A stretch of DNA of 64,000 nucleotides from Poriferisodalis sp965215815 (GCF_965215815.1 NZ_CBDCEO010000013.1:2294001-2358000); one strand, 5' to 3'. Positions 25,606 through 35,241 are shown, counted from the first letter of the stretch. Numbers and translations are program-made. The notes: a model not told the origin generated them from the sequence alone.

Positions 25606-27255
25606 TTGCCAACGCTGAACTACAACGCAGAACGGCTGCGCGGGGACGTCTTTGGCGGTCTCACAGCGGCGGTGGTCATGCTGCCGCTGTCGCTGGCCTT
25701 CGGTGTCGCATCGGGTCTCGGCGCCATCGCAGGCCTCTACGGCGCCATCGCCGTCGGCTTGCTGGCGGCGATGTTCGGCGGCTCCAGAACGCAGATCTCC
25801 GGACCCACCGCGCCGCTGTCAGTGGCGATGTCGGTGGTCGTTGTCAACTACGCGGGCGGTGAGATCAGCCGAGCGCTTGCCATCGTGGTGATCGCCGGGC
25901 TTGTGCAGGTCTTGCTGGGCCTACTGCGCCTTGGCAGCTTCGTGTCGTACACGCCCTATCCGGTTGTGTCGGGCTTTACCTCCGCGGTCGGGTTGATCAT
26001 CGTCGCAGTGCAACTGCTGCCGTTGCTGGGTAACGAGGTCGTGCCCGGCGGAGTGGTGGCCTCCGTCCGCGCTCTGCCAGATGTCATAGGGAACATCGGA
26101 GTCGGGGCGGTGACGCTCGGCGCTCTCACCATTGGCGTATGCGTGTTCTGGCCGCAGCGCCTGCGCCGGTTTCTGCCACCTTCGGTCGCAGCGCTGTTCA
26201 TCGGCACGTTAGTCAGCGTGCTGTGGATCGACGACGTGGCGATCATCGGCCATGTGCCCTCAGGGCTGCCTGACATCGCGCTGCCCGAGTTCGCCTGGGG
26301 CGATCTGGCTGGTGCTGTGGCGCCAGCGGTGACGCTCGCGCTGCTCGGCTCGGTCAACAGCCTGTTGACGGCGATGGTCGCTGACTCGATGACACGTGAC
26401 CAGCATCGTCCGAATCGTGAGCTCATCGGCGTGGGAGCGGCCAATGTCCTGGCGGCGTTCATCGGAGCCGTACCAGGCGCTGGTGCCACATCTGGAACGG
26501 TCGCCAATGTCAAGGCCGGCGGTCGGTCGCGCGTGTCAGGTGTGCTCTGTGCACTGGTGCTGTTGGCTCTGGTGCTGGGCCTGGGGCGCTACGCGGAGGT
26601 CATCCCGCATCCTGTGCTGGCCGGGATCCTCATCAAGATCGGCTTCGACATCATCGACTGGAAATATCTGACGCAGGTACGACGGGCGCAGTTGGACCAG
26701 TACGGAGTGATGGCGCTGACGTTGGGCCTGTCGGTTGTGGCCGACCTTGTCGTCGCAGTTGGAGCAGGACTTGTCGCTGCGGCACTGACGAGTTCGCGCC
26801 AGTTCGAGCGTCTCGAGTTCGACAATGTGGTGTCCACTCCCTTGCTCGACATGACGTTCTTGGGCGCTGGGGACGACAGCGATACACCCAGCTTCGACCT
26901 CGATGCTGCGGACCCATTCGCAGCGCGCACGGGCCTGCTGTCGCTGCGGGGCATCTACACCGCGGCATCTTCAATCAAGCTGTTCAACACGATCAACGCC
27001 GATGTGGCCGAGCACGAGGTGGTGATCTTCGACTTCACCGACACGCGCTACATGGATGACAGCGCGGCCTACATGGTCGGTCAGCTCGTCGACGTCGCTT
27101 TGGACTCGGGCGCGAAGTGCATCGTGATGGGCATCGAGGGATCACAGGCAACGAGCATCAAAGAACTCAACGTGCTCCGCGGGGTTCCAGCGGATCACTT
27201 CGTCGCCGACCTCGATGAGGCCCGAGTGATCGCCCGCCGCCTATTGCGCGGTTAG
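25606..27255 (+). CDS. SulP family inorganic anion transporter with STAS domain
   Basis: 549-aa SulP/SLC26-type transporter for sulfate, bicarbonate or similar anions. GGLTAAVVMLPLSLAFG and GLYGAIAVGLLAAMFGGSRTQISGPTAP (motif seen in pieces) are the SulP signature region; about 11-12 membrane segments follow. The C-terminal STAS domain (about residue 440 on) has DFTDTRYMDDSAA. TTG start is the best available in frame; TAGCTT overlaps it, so the exact start is uncertain. Ends converge by 3 bp with the next gene. Confidence 0.9.
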   Translation: MPTLNYNAERLRGDVFGGLTAAVVMLPLSLAFGVASGLGAIAGLYGAIAVGLLAAMFGGSRTQISGPTAPLSVAMSVVVVNYAGGEISRALAIVVIAGLVQVLLGLLRLGSFVSYTPYPVVSGFTSAVGLIIVAVQLLPLLGNEVVPGGVVASVRALPDVIGNIGVGAVTLGALTIGVCVFWPQRLRRFLPPSVAALFIGTLVSVLWIDDVAIIGHVPSGLPDIALPEFAWGDLAGAVAPAVTLALLGSVNSLLTAMVADSMTRDQHRPNRELIGVGAANVLAAFIGAVPGAGATSGTVANVKAGGRSRVSGVLCALVLLALVLGLGRYAEVIPHPVLAGILIKIGFDIIDWKYLTQVRRAQLDQYGVMALTLGLSVVADLVVAVGAGLVAAALTSSRQFERLEFDNVVSTPLLDMTFLGAGDDSDTPSFDLDAADPFAARTGLLSLRGIYTAASSIKLFNTINADVAEHEVVIFDFTDTRYMDDSAAYMVGQLVDVALDSGAKCIVMGIEGSQATSIKELNVLRGVPADHFVADLDEARVIARRLLRG

Positions 27256-27977
27256 CGCTGAGCGCTGACTTTCGAGCTGGCCCGAGCGGCACGCCGGGCG
27301 GCCACGCTGGCTCGATGTGCAATGGTGCGCTCGATATAGGGCCCGATGTCAGGTGTCTTGCAGCCGGTTTCGCCGTGATCGACGAGCACCGGACCGATGC
27401 GGCCGTCCACGTCGATTACCTGGCGGCGCAGGTTCTCATCGCGCAGGCCAATGGCGATGAGAACACCATTCATCTCGTGTCGAACCCGGTTCGGCCGATC
27501 TGAGATCTCGGATTCGATCTGAGCCACCAGATTTCGCAGCTCGCTGGCCGACCACACGTCGGACTGCTCGGCTGTGCAGACGACGATGAACCAGCCGACC
27601 GAGGCGGGCCACTCCTGGGGTGAGTCGCGCCATTCGTCGCTGAGCTCCCGAGCGTGCGGCGATTGTGCAAGCAGTCCACCCAGCGCCTCGGCCAGGATGT
27701 AATTGTTGACGTCTCGCAGCCAGCGACGGGCCCGTGTCTTAGTCATCTCCGCGGCGTCGGCGATGCGCAGCGCCAGCACGCGGGCGTCGTGGTTGCCGGT
27801 TTCCCACAGCTCGGCCGCCAGCGAATGGTCCTTCATCAATGGCTTGCCGATGCGGCCCAATTCCTTGTAGCTGACGCCAAACATCGGTTCGGCGGCACCA
27901 TGGCGCGCATAGACCTTCCGGTTCTGCGCCGTGCCGGCGAGCTGCAACCGGGCCATCACATCTTGCAGCGTTGACAT
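27252..27977 (-). CDS. DNA alkylation repair protein (AlkD-like)
   Basis: 241-aa all-helical HEAT-like protein of the AlkC/AlkD superfamily, which excises alkylated bases. RHGAAEPMFGVSYKELGRIGK and the run HDARVLALRIAD are typical of AlkD relatives, and W-rich helices follow (RWLRDVNNYILAEALGGLLAQ in part). Several actinobacterial members are of this length. Repair activity is not proven for this subgroup. Stop codon overlaps the stop of the convergent SulP gene by 3 bp. Confidence 0.82.
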   Translation of the reverse strand: MSTLQDVMARLQLAGTAQNRKVYARHGAAEPMFGVSYKELGRIGKPLMKDHSLAAELWETGNHDARVLALRIADAAEMTKTRARRWLRDVNNYILAEALGGLLAQSPHARELSDEWRDSPQEWPASVGWFIVVCTAEQSDVWSASELRNLVAQIESEISDRPNRVRHEMNGVLIAIGLRDENLRRQVIDVDGRIGPVLVDHGETGCKTPDIGPYIERTIAHRASVAARRAARASSKVSAQR

Positions 27978-28079
27978 TTTTCCATGCCTCTCAGCAAACG
28001 TCGCTCGACCCTAAGGCCGTCCGCAAGCTACTGCTGCTTGCATCCGACCACACCTGTACAACTCCTAGGGTTCAGGATC

Positions 28080-28838
28080 GTGCGAAGGCTGGGCATTCGA
28101 CGCGGCGGGCAGCCGACTGCAACCGTCGTATTCGCGATTGCTTCGGTCGTGGTCTTCGCCCTGACTCACAACTTGGCCCGGATCGTGCCGTCCGCACGGG
28201 GCTCGCTGCGTCCCTCCGCTCTTGACGGTTACAGCCTTTGGGGGCCGTACGTAGCTGAGCGGGAGGAATGGTGGAGGATCGTCACCGGCACGTTCCTGCA
28301 TGCCGACCTGCGGCACTTGCTGTTCAACATGCTGGTGCTGTACCTGCTGGGTCGGCGGCTTGAACGCTTCATCGGCCCGGCTCTGCTGGCTGGAACCTAC
28401 GTTGTGTCGCTCATCGGCGGCTCGGCAGGTGCGCTGTTGCTTCGACCCGACGCGGTCGTGGTCGGGGCATCCGGCGCGGTGTACGGCCTGATGGGCGCCG
28501 CGTACGTGGTGGAGTACCTGCGCGGCGGCAATCCGTGGCGGGACGGGTTGGGCAGCCTCATCATCGTCAACGTGGTCATCTCGTTCCTCATACCCGGCAT
28601 TTCCATCGGCGGTCACCTGGGCGGACTTACGGCTGGCGTACTCGCCGGCTTGGCGATCGGGGATACCAGCCGGCGTCGAGAGCCGCCGACGCTGGCCGAA
28701 CGGCTCTCGGGGGAGGTCGTCGACATGCCAATGCGGCGTTCGCCCTATGTCGTGTGGGGCTTGCTGATAGTGATTGGAGCCGCAGCATTCGTGGGGGCGC
28801 TGGCGGCTGCAAGCACCTGGCGCAACCCGCTCTTCTAG
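28080..28838 (+). CDS. Rhomboid family intramembrane serine protease
   Basis: 252-aa polytopic membrane protease that cuts membrane proteins within the bilayer. GTFLHADLRHLLFNM and catalytic Ser in VGASGAVYGLMGA (with Gly-x-Ser) are followed by the catalytic His in SIGGHLGGLTAG. Six to seven membrane segments. I favour the GTG at 28080: an upstream ATG at 27984 would leave only six bases to the divergent AlkD-like start, and its 32 extra residues look non-coding. Confidence 0.88.
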   Translation: MRRLGIRRGGQPTATVVFAIASVVVFALTHNLARIVPSARGSLRPSALDGYSLWGPYVAEREEWWRIVTGTFLHADLRHLLFNMLVLYLLGRRLERFIGPALLAGTYVVSLIGGSAGALLLRPDAVVVGASGAVYGLMGAAYVVEYLRGGNPWRDGLGSLIIVNVVISFLIPGISIGGHLGGLTAGVLAGLAIGDTSRRREPPTLAERLSGEVVDMPMRRSPYVVWGLLIVIGAAAFVGALAAASTWRNPLF

Positions 28839-28874
28839 CGACGCCTTGGCGCTTTCTGGCCGAGCCAGCGCAGC

Positions 28875-29753
28875 TCAGGGAACGACGTCACCCGGCATCT
28901 GATCGGACTCCCGGTTGATGACGATCGCTGCAACCACGGCCACGATGCCTGCCAACTCACGCGCGCTCGGCACCTGCGACAGCCACACCAGCCCGATAAA
29001 GGTTGCAGCGACGGGAAGCAAAGCCTGCAGCAGGGCGAACCGTGCACGCGCCAGTCGTTGCATCACGAGCTGGTCGATTCCGTAGGGGATCACATTCGAC
29101 AGCACCCCCGCCGCAACGCCACCTGCCAGCAGGAGCGGAGCGCTCAATGCCGAGCCGAGGTCGCCGGCACCTGCTGGGCTGATCACCACGGCACCGATCA
29201 GCATGCCCACGCCGAGGCCGTCGACCGCCATGCCTGAACGCGCAACCCGGTGCCCCAGCACGATGTATCCGGCCCACAGCGCCCCTGCGATCAGTGAGAA
29301 CAGCGCCCCCAGCTGCGCCTCTGGCGCCGCGAAACCCGCCAGGGTCACAACGCCAGCAACGGCTACCACCAGCGCCGACGTTGATCGGGCAGTCCTGGTG
29401 CCGATGACCGCGACAGCGATCGGCCCGATGAACTCGATGGCCACCGAGTTCCCCAGGGGGCCGCGGGCGATGGCGAGGTAGAAGAACAGATTCATCGACG
29501 CCAGTACCACTCCGAATGCAGCGGTCCAGGCCAGCTCGATGCGTGACCAGTGCCGTCGCCACGAACGGCGCAACACCACCAGGACGGCGCCTGCGCCCGC
29601 GACGCGCAGCAGCGCAACCGTCATCGGCGACAGCTCGTCGAACAATTCGACAGCCGTCGCTGCACCGAGATACTGCGACGCCGCGCCGACGGCGAACAGC
29701 GCCTCAGGCGAGACTCTGCGGGCCCATGAGCGGCCGCCCCCGGTGCCAGTCAC
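28875..29753 (-). CDS. EamA/DMT family transporter (RhtA-like exporter)
   Basis: 292-aa protein with ten predicted membrane segments arranged as two EamA repeats. FYLAIARGPLGNSVAIEFIGP is close to the RhtA (threonine/homoserine exporter) subgroup. GTG start with TAGCCA six bases upstream, again leaderless-like. It probably exports amino acids or related metabolites; the substrate is not readable from sequence. Confidence 0.88.
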   Translation of the reverse strand: MTGTGGGRSWARRVSPEALFAVGAASQYLGAATAVELFDELSPMTVALLRVAGAGAVLVVLRRSWRRHWSRIELAWTAAFGVVLASMNLFFYLAIARGPLGNSVAIEFIGPIAVAVIGTRTARSTSALVVAVAGVVTLAGFAAPEAQLGALFSLIAGALWAGYIVLGHRVARSGMAVDGLGVGMLIGAVVISPAGAGDLGSALSAPLLLAGGVAAGVLSNVIPYGIDQLVMQRLARARFALLQALLPVAATFIGLVWLSQVPSARELAGIVAVVAAIVINRESDQMPGDVVP

Positions 29754-30058
29754 GCCGTATGGCTAGCAGGCTCTCTCGACCGACCGACGGTTGACGTGCG
29801 CTCGGCGTGACGCTACGGTCACATCTGCTCATTAATTGTGCGATAGGCCCGCTACGTGCTCATGAATCTGTAGGAATCTCAGGCGCAAATCGGTTCGAAT
29901 GCGACTCAGCAGTGATCTAGGGTCAAATGTGACGTATCCAGCTTGGTAGCCCATGTTGGCGCCAGTACACGGTGCCGACGGCTGTGCGGCTGAGTGCGCC
30001 GTGCCTACGAGGCCGCTGGTGCAGGTGCGCCGGGCCAACTCAACGGGGAGGAACACGC
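29754..30058. other. 305-bp intergenic region ahead of the liv operon
   Basis: Divergent promoter region between the EamA gene and livK. It is less GC-rich than its flanks around 29830-29940. It holds the TAGCCA box of the EamA gene, a good vegetative-type promoter at 29791-29819 and a strong ribosome site (GGGGAGG) before livK. That leaves an mRNA leader of about 235 nt with no coding sequence and no riboswitch class I can recognise. Confidence 0.6.
29791..29819 (+). promoter_or_regulatory. Sigma-70-type promoter upstream of livK
   Basis: TTGACG at 29791-29796, a 17-bp spacer, and TACGGT at 29814-29819. Unlike most promoters here it would give a long leader before the start codon. Confidence 0.5.
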
Positions 30059-31318
30059 ATGCAACGAAAGCTCTTGACCATCTTGGCTCTGCTGTTTTCG
30101 ATGGCGCTCATCGCGGCAGCGTGCGGTGAAGACCGACCTGAGGAAGGCGCGCTTGGCATCGTCGAAGTTGAGGAAGGCGACGCAATCCAGATCCGGTCGC
30201 TCGAGGCCATCACCGGCGACGTCGCGTTCTTCGGCTTGCCGATCGAACGCTCGACGGTCTTGGCCATCGAGGACTACGGCCAGATCCACGGCTTCGACGT
30301 GGACCTAGGAACGACGCTCGACGACCTGTGCTCCAACGACGGCGGCCAGGCGGCGGCGCAGACCATCGTCGCTGACGAAGATGTCCTCGGCGTGATCGGC
30401 ACCTCCTGCTCGGGTGCGGCGGTCGCTGCAGCACCGCTCATCACTGAGGCCGGCATGGTCCTGATCTCGGGTGGCAACACCTCGCCTGCCCTGACCTCGG
30501 ACTTGTTGGGCACCGCAGGCGAGAACTACAACGTCGGCTACTACCGGACGGCCCACAACGACCTCTTCCAGGGTGCCGCCATGGCGAAGTTTGTCTTCGG
30601 CGAACTCGGGCTCACCACGGCTGCCGCAATCCATGATGGCGACCCGTACACCCAAGGCCTCGCGCAGGCGTTTGCTGACGCGTTCGAGGCAGAGGGCGGC
30701 ACGGTGACTGGGTTCACGGCGGTCAACAAGGACGACACCGACATGGTGCCGGTCTTGACCGAGATTGCCGCCGGGAGCCCCGAGGCGCTGTTCTTCCCGA
30801 TCTTCCAGCCGGCCGGTGACTTCATCGCCGACCAGGCGCCGGGAGTCTCGGGTCTCGAGAACACCGTCCTGCTCGCGGCTGACGGCCTGCTGAACACGAA
30901 CTACCTGGCGCTGCCGCAGACCGAGGGCATGTACTTCTCGGGACCCGACACGCGCTTCGGCGACAACGTGAACCAGAGCACCGGCAAGACCGCCAACGAC
31001 TTCCTCGCCACGTACGAGGCGCGATGGGGTGAGAAGCCGGCGGCTTCGTTCTGGGCGCATGGCTACGACGCCACCACGCTGCTGCTGGACGCGATCACGG
31101 CGGCCTCGTTCCTCGACGGCGACACGCTGGTCATCGACCGCCAAGGCATTCGCGACCACCTGAACAGCGTCACGGGTTACAGCGGCCTGATCGGCACGAT
31201 CAACTGCGACGAGTTCGGCGACTGCGGCGCTGCTCGCATCACGGTCGTCCAGAACCTTGGCGGCGAGGACAACGTAGAAGCCAGCATGGAGAACGTCATG
31301 TTCTCCTTCGCTCCCTGA
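30059..31318 (+). CDS. livK: Branched-chain amino acid ABC transporter substrate-binding lipoprotein (LivK-type)
   Basis: 419-aa lipid-anchored solute receptor. Signal peptide with lipobox LIAAAC (Cys about residue 22), then a type I periplasmic-binding fold: IRSLEAITGDVAFFG, VLGVIGTSCSGAA, and FFPIFQPAGDFIADQ. ATG at 30059 has GGGGAGG eight bases upstream; the frame upstream carries no signal peptide. First gene of a livKHMGF set. The family also binds amides, urea and aromatic acids, so leucine-type substrates are only the default guess. Confidence 0.9.
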   Translation: MQRKLLTILALLFSMALIAAACGEDRPEEGALGIVEVEEGDAIQIRSLEAITGDVAFFGLPIERSTVLAIEDYGQIHGFDVDLGTTLDDLCSNDGGQAAAQTIVADEDVLGVIGTSCSGAAVAAAPLITEAGMVLISGGNTSPALTSDLLGTAGENYNVGYYRTAHNDLFQGAAMAKFVFGELGLTTAAAIHDGDPYTQGLAQAFADAFEAEGGTVTGFTAVNKDDTDMVPVLTEIAAGSPEALFFPIFQPAGDFIADQAPGVSGLENTVLLAADGLLNTNYLALPQTEGMYFSGPDTRFGDNVNQSTGKTANDFLATYEARWGEKPAASFWAHGYDATTLLLDAITAASFLDGDTLVIDRQGIRDHLNSVTGYSGLIGTINCDEFGDCGAARITVVQNLGGEDNVEASMENVMFSFAP

Positions 31319-31359
31319 GCCGGATGGGCGAGGTACTAACCCAAGCACGTCCGGCCCTC

Positions 31360-31372
31360 TAAGGTCAATTCG
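31360..31372 (+). promoter_or_regulatory. Leaderless-type promoter inside the liv operon, before livH
   Basis: TAAGGT at 31360-31365, seven bases, then GTG at 31373. It lies in the 54-bp gap after livK and would let the permease and ATPase genes be expressed separately from the receptor. Confidence 0.5.
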
Positions 31373-32530
31373 GTGTTGGAAGAAGGGGCGCCCCCAAGCG
31401 GAGCGCCCCGTCACCGGACAGCCCGTTTCAGATTGAGAACGCCGCGTACCAAGGTCGACTGGTTCCTCACCGTCATCCGTGTGGGGGTGCTGACGGTTCT
31501 CCTCGTCGGCTTCCTGGCGTTCATCGCCCAGGAGATCAACCCTGATAACCCGTTCGCCCGCTGGGCCAACCCCGACGCCACCGGACTGACCGGGGCGCAA
31601 TTCCGGGGACTGGTGGTATCGGGTGTTGCGCAAGGATCGATGTACGGCCTGATCGCCCTCGGCTACTCGATGGTCTACGGCGTGCTGGGCTTCATCAACT
31701 TCGCCCACGGCGAGGTGTTCATGGTCGGCGCGATGACCGGCATGATCACGTCGAACAAGCTTGCTGACGCGGGTCTGTGGGAGTCCAACTTCATCGGCTC
31801 GCTGGTGTTCATCGTCGTCGTGTCGATCATCGTCTCGACGCTCACGGCTGTGGTCATGGAGCGCGTCGCGTACCGGCCGCTGCGCGGCGCACCGCGGTTG
31901 ATCCCGCTCATCACGTCCATCGGCGTGTCTTTCTTCCTCCAGAACGCCTCAGTGGTCCTGCTGGGCCCCGCCAGCAAGTCCTACCCCGATGTGCCGGATT
32001 GGGTGAAGGCCAAGCACACCTTCTTGCAGGTCGAGGGCGGAAAGATTCTCGTGGTGGTCGTCGCGGCCCTGTCGATGTCGGCCCTGTGGTACTACGTCGA
32101 TCGCACCAAGACCGGCAAGGCGATGCGGGCCGTGGCCGAGGACGCCGAGATAGCGGCGCTCATGGGCATCAACGTCAACCGCACCATCGTCAAAGTGTTC
32201 GCAGTGGGCGGAGCGATGGCGGGGATGGCTGGGATCCTGTGGGGGATCCTGTTCCGCAGCGTCATTCACACCACGGGCTTCCTGCCCGGCATCAAGGCAT
32301 TCAGTGCTGCTGTGGTCGGCGGGATCGGGCATCTGGGCGGCGCGATGGCCGGCGGGCTCTCGATCGGAGTGGCCGAATCTGTGGGGCCGCTGTTGATCCT
32401 GGAGCCGCTGGGCGTGAGCGGCGTTTCCCAGCTGCGCGACGCTGTGGCGTTCTCGATGCTCATCATCGTTCTGCTGGTGCGGCCAGCAGGCTTGTTCGGC
32501 GAACGTCTGCCTGGGGAGGACCGAGCGTGA
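31373..32530 (+). CDS. livH: Branched-chain amino acid ABC transporter permease LivH
   Basis: 385-aa permease. After a polar 20-residue start and one extra N-terminal helix, the core has MYGLIALGYSMVYGVLGFINFAHGEVFM, the hallmark LivH region (seen as two halves), and eight or so membrane segments. AEDAEIAALMGINVNRTI is the cytoplasmic loop that docks the ATPase. The stop overlaps livM (GTGA). Confidence 0.92.
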   Translation: MLEEGAPPSGAPRHRTARFRLRTPRTKVDWFLTVIRVGVLTVLLVGFLAFIAQEINPDNPFARWANPDATGLTGAQFRGLVVSGVAQGSMYGLIALGYSMVYGVLGFINFAHGEVFMVGAMTGMITSNKLADAGLWESNFIGSLVFIVVVSIIVSTLTAVVMERVAYRPLRGAPRLIPLITSIGVSFFLQNASVVLLGPASKSYPDVPDWVKAKHTFLQVEGGKILVVVVAALSMSALWYYVDRTKTGKAMRAVAEDAEIAALMGINVNRTIVKVFAVGGAMAGMAGILWGILFRSVIHTTGFLPGIKAFSAAVVGGIGHLGGAMAGGLSIGVAESVGPLLILEPLGVSGVSQLRDAVAFSMLIIVLLVRPAGLFGERLPGEDRA

Positions 32531-34386
32531 GCACGCAGATGGCCCCCGATGAGGCGACTCCCGATACGACTGCGGCCTCCGCGGCGGCGCCTCCCCGCCC
32601 TGTCTTCGCGCAGGACTGGCGTCGCATCGGACGGATGGGTGCTGTGGCTGTTCTCGGGCAGTTCTTCATCTCGCTGTCCAACATGCCGGTGCGGCTCGAC
32701 GGCAGGACGCTCATCGAGGGCTTGTTGAGCCTCGGCTATCTCACGTTGGTCATCGTGCCGTTCGCAGTCGGGACTCGCGTCGGCAATCAAGTCCGCCGAG
32801 AGGGCGTTCCCTATCACGCAGCCGGCGCGCACGAAGTCGTCGGCGGTGCTGTCGCTGGCGCACTCGCAGGCGGCGGCGTGTCGCTGCTTGCGATCCTGAT
32901 TGCCAACTTCGACATACGCGAGCCGCTCGTCAATTGGAGCCCGATCCTGGCCGATCTGCTGGCCTTCGGCCGGGGCACGGCATTCGCCGTGGTGATCTGG
33001 CTGGTCATCGGCGCAGCGATCGGCGCGACGGGCGGGCTACTGCGGGTCCTGCCTGGCGTTGCCCGACGGGTCGTGTGGACCATGGTGCTTGCCGTCTTCG
33101 GGGCAGCGGTGCTCGAGGCGCTGGTCGAGGACCTGGCCGAGGGCATGCACATCGACTCGGTGACGGACTGGTTCTACGCATCCAGAGGTGGCCTGACCGT
33201 CACTGGAGCGATGGTCCTCGCTGCGGGGTCCGGGGTTCTCGCGTTCGTCGGGCGCGGCCGGGTGCGCCGGGCACGAGCTCGTGTCGAGTTGCTCGAAGGC
33301 GCGGCACGCAGCAAGGCGAACCTCGTGCTGATTCTGGCAACCGCTGCAGTACTGATCGTCCTGCCGATGTTTGCCGGCAAGCTCACCAACGAGTTGCTGG
33401 CCAACGTGGGGCTCTTCGTGCTCCTGGCGCTGGGGCTCAACATCGTGGTCGGGCTCGCGGGAATCCTGGACCTCGGCTACGTGGCGTTCTTCGCCGTCGG
33501 CAGCTACAGCGCCGCAGTTTTGACCGCGGCGACATCGCCCAGGATCCACCCCGAGCTGCCATGGTTCGTGGCCCTCATCGGCGTTGTGGTCCTGACGGGC
33601 CTGGTTGGGTTGTTCATCGGAGCGCCGGTCATTCGCATGCGCGGCGACTACCTCGCCATCGTGACGCTGGGTTTCGGCGAGATCATCCGCCTGCTGTTCC
33701 TGTCGGACTGGCTATCGGGATGGTTCGGAGGCGCACAGGGAATCACCAACATCCCCGGGGCACAGATCTTCGGCCTGGCCGAAGTGTCGGGCACCGATCC
33801 CCGCAGCGTGTTCTACCTCGTGCTCGCGTTCTGTGCGATCGCGATCTACGTGTCGTGGCGCCTGGAGCGCTCGCGCATCGGGCGGGCGTGGATGGCCGTG
33901 CGCGAGGACGAAACTGTGGCTGAGGCCATGGGCATCAACACGGTCAACGTCAAGCTGCTGGCATTCGTGGTGGGCGCGGTGCTCGGTTCGTTCAGCGGAG
34001 CGATCTTCTCCGCCAAGGTGGGCTCGGTCTTCCCCGCCAGCTTCCTGATCCTCGTTTCGATCGTCATCCTGGTGGTGGTGATCTTCGGCGGGATGGGCAG
34101 CATCGTCGGCGTCATCGCCGGCTCGGCCGTCCTCATCGGTGTGCTCGGCGGGCCTAAGCAGCCCGGGCTTCTCGCCGAATTCTCCGAATTCAAGCTCTTG
34201 ATCTATGGCGCCTTGCTGGTATGGATGATGTTGGCGCGGCCCGAGGGCCTCATCCCGAGCGTGCGCCGCACCCGAGAGTTGCATCAAGAAGAGATGGCCC
34301 AGGACGCCTGGCTCCGGGGCCAGACAGAAGACGACGACCACGGCAACGGGGCTGACGCCAGTCGACCGGCAGGGGAGTCGGCGTGA
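32527..34386 (+). CDS. livM: Branched-chain amino acid ABC transporter permease LivM with long N-terminal membrane extension
   Basis: 619 aa against 300-430 for most LivM proteins. The core starts near residue 265 (LVLILATAAVLIVLPMFAGK) and contains LGLNIVVGLAGILDLGYVAFFA, GDYLAIVTLGFGEIIRLL and REDETVAEAMGINTVNVKLLAF, the ATPase-docking loop. The first 260 residues add about five hydrophobic segments of unknown role. GTG start overlaps the livH stop; the ATG-rich frame further upstream lies inside livH in another frame. A charged tail (about 45 residues) precedes livG. Confidence 0.9.
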   Translation: MSTQMAPDEATPDTTAASAAAPPRPVFAQDWRRIGRMGAVAVLGQFFISLSNMPVRLDGRTLIEGLLSLGYLTLVIVPFAVGTRVGNQVRREGVPYHAAGAHEVVGGAVAGALAGGGVSLLAILIANFDIREPLVNWSPILADLLAFGRGTAFAVVIWLVIGAAIGATGGLLRVLPGVARRVVWTMVLAVFGAAVLEALVEDLAEGMHIDSVTDWFYASRGGLTVTGAMVLAAGSGVLAFVGRGRVRRARARVELLEGAARSKANLVLILATAAVLIVLPMFAGKLTNELLANVGLFVLLALGLNIVVGLAGILDLGYVAFFAVGSYSAAVLTAATSPRIHPELPWFVALIGVVVLTGLVGLFIGAPVIRMRGDYLAIVTLGFGEIIRLLFLSDWLSGWFGGAQGITNIPGAQIFGLAEVSGTDPRSVFYLVLAFCAIAIYVSWRLERSRIGRAWMAVREDETVAEAMGINTVNVKLLAFVVGAVLGSFSGAIFSAKVGSVFPASFLILVSIVILVVVIFGGMGSIVGVIAGSAVLIGVLGGPKQPGLLAEFSEFKLLIYGALLVWMMLARPEGLIPSVRRTRELHQEEMAQDAWLRGQTEDDDHGNGADASRPAGESA

Positions 34387-35201
34387 GCGCGGCGACACAA
34401 ACCGATGCCCCGGCGGCGGAACCGATCCTCGAGACACGAGGGCTCAGCGTCGACTTCGGCGGCCTCAAGGCGCTCGCGGGATTGGACCTGGCTGTGTACC
34501 CGGGCGAGATCGTCTCGGTCATCGGACCGAACGGCGCAGGCAAGACCACGCTGTTCAACGCGATCAGTGCCACTGTGCCGGCCTCAGAGGGCGACATCCT
34601 GTTCGAGGGGCAGTCGCTGATCGGGCTGGATCCCAACCGCGTCACGTCGCGCGGCATCGCCAGGACGTTCCAGAATGTGCGGCTGTTCGCCAACATGACG
34701 GTGCTCGAGAACGTCATGGTCTCCCAGCACTGCCGGACCAGCCAGAACGTTGTGGGAGCGCTGCTGTGGACGAAGGCCTTTCGTCGCGAGGAGGAAGAGA
34801 TTCGCCGTCGCGGCGAAGAGGTGCTGTCGTTCTTCGGCCATCGACTCGTGGGCTACCGCTTCCACCAGCCTGCCTTCACCCTGTCCTATGCCAACCGTCG
34901 CCGCCTAGAGATCGCCCGTGCGATGGCCACGCAACCCAAGCTGATCCTGCTTGACGAGCCCGTGGCGGGTATGAACCCCACTGAGTCGGCCGAGCTCACC
35001 GGCCTGATCGGGCGACTGCGTGATGAGTGGGGGTACGCGATCGTTGTGATCGAGCACGACATGGAAGTGGTCCGGGAAGTCTCCGACCGTGTCATCGTGC
35101 TTGACCACGGAGAGAAGATCGCCGAGGGCGACTACGCCGACGTGTCGGTTGATCCACAAGTCATTGAGGCCTACCTAGGCCATGGCGCGGCGGCCTCATG
35201 A
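34383..35201 (+). CDS. livG: Branched-chain amino acid ABC transporter ATP-binding protein LivG
   Basis: 272-aa ATPase. Walker A GPNGAGKTT, the LivG-specific ARTFQNVRLFANMTVLENVM, a signature region LSYANRRRLEIARAM (family variant of LSGGQ-x-R), and Walker B LILLDEPVAGMNP. GTG start overlaps the livM stop by four bases. Works as a pair with LivF on the LivHM channel. Confidence 0.93.
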   Translation: MSAATQTDAPAAEPILETRGLSVDFGGLKALAGLDLAVYPGEIVSVIGPNGAGKTTLFNAISATVPASEGDILFEGQSLIGLDPNRVTSRGIARTFQNVRLFANMTVLENVMVSQHCRTSQNVVGALLWTKAFRREEEEIRRRGEEVLSFFGHRLVGYRFHQPAFTLSYANRRRLEIARAMATQPKLILLDEPVAGMNPTESAELTGLIGRLRDEWGYAIVVIEHDMEVVREVSDRVIVLDHGEKIAEGDYADVSVDPQVIEAYLGHGAAAS

Positions 35202-35241
35202 GCAGGTCGGGCGCCGCGAGCGGAACCCTGGAGAGCGGGCC

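Noticed and set aside
29820..30058. Riboswitch in the livK leader
   Set aside because: I could find no conserved aptamer core of a known class by eye; only a long leader is supported.
31777..32526. Extension of livM into livH
   Set aside because: Shadow frame of livH; composition is typical of an out-of-frame reading, and GTG 32527 overlaps the livH stop in the usual way.
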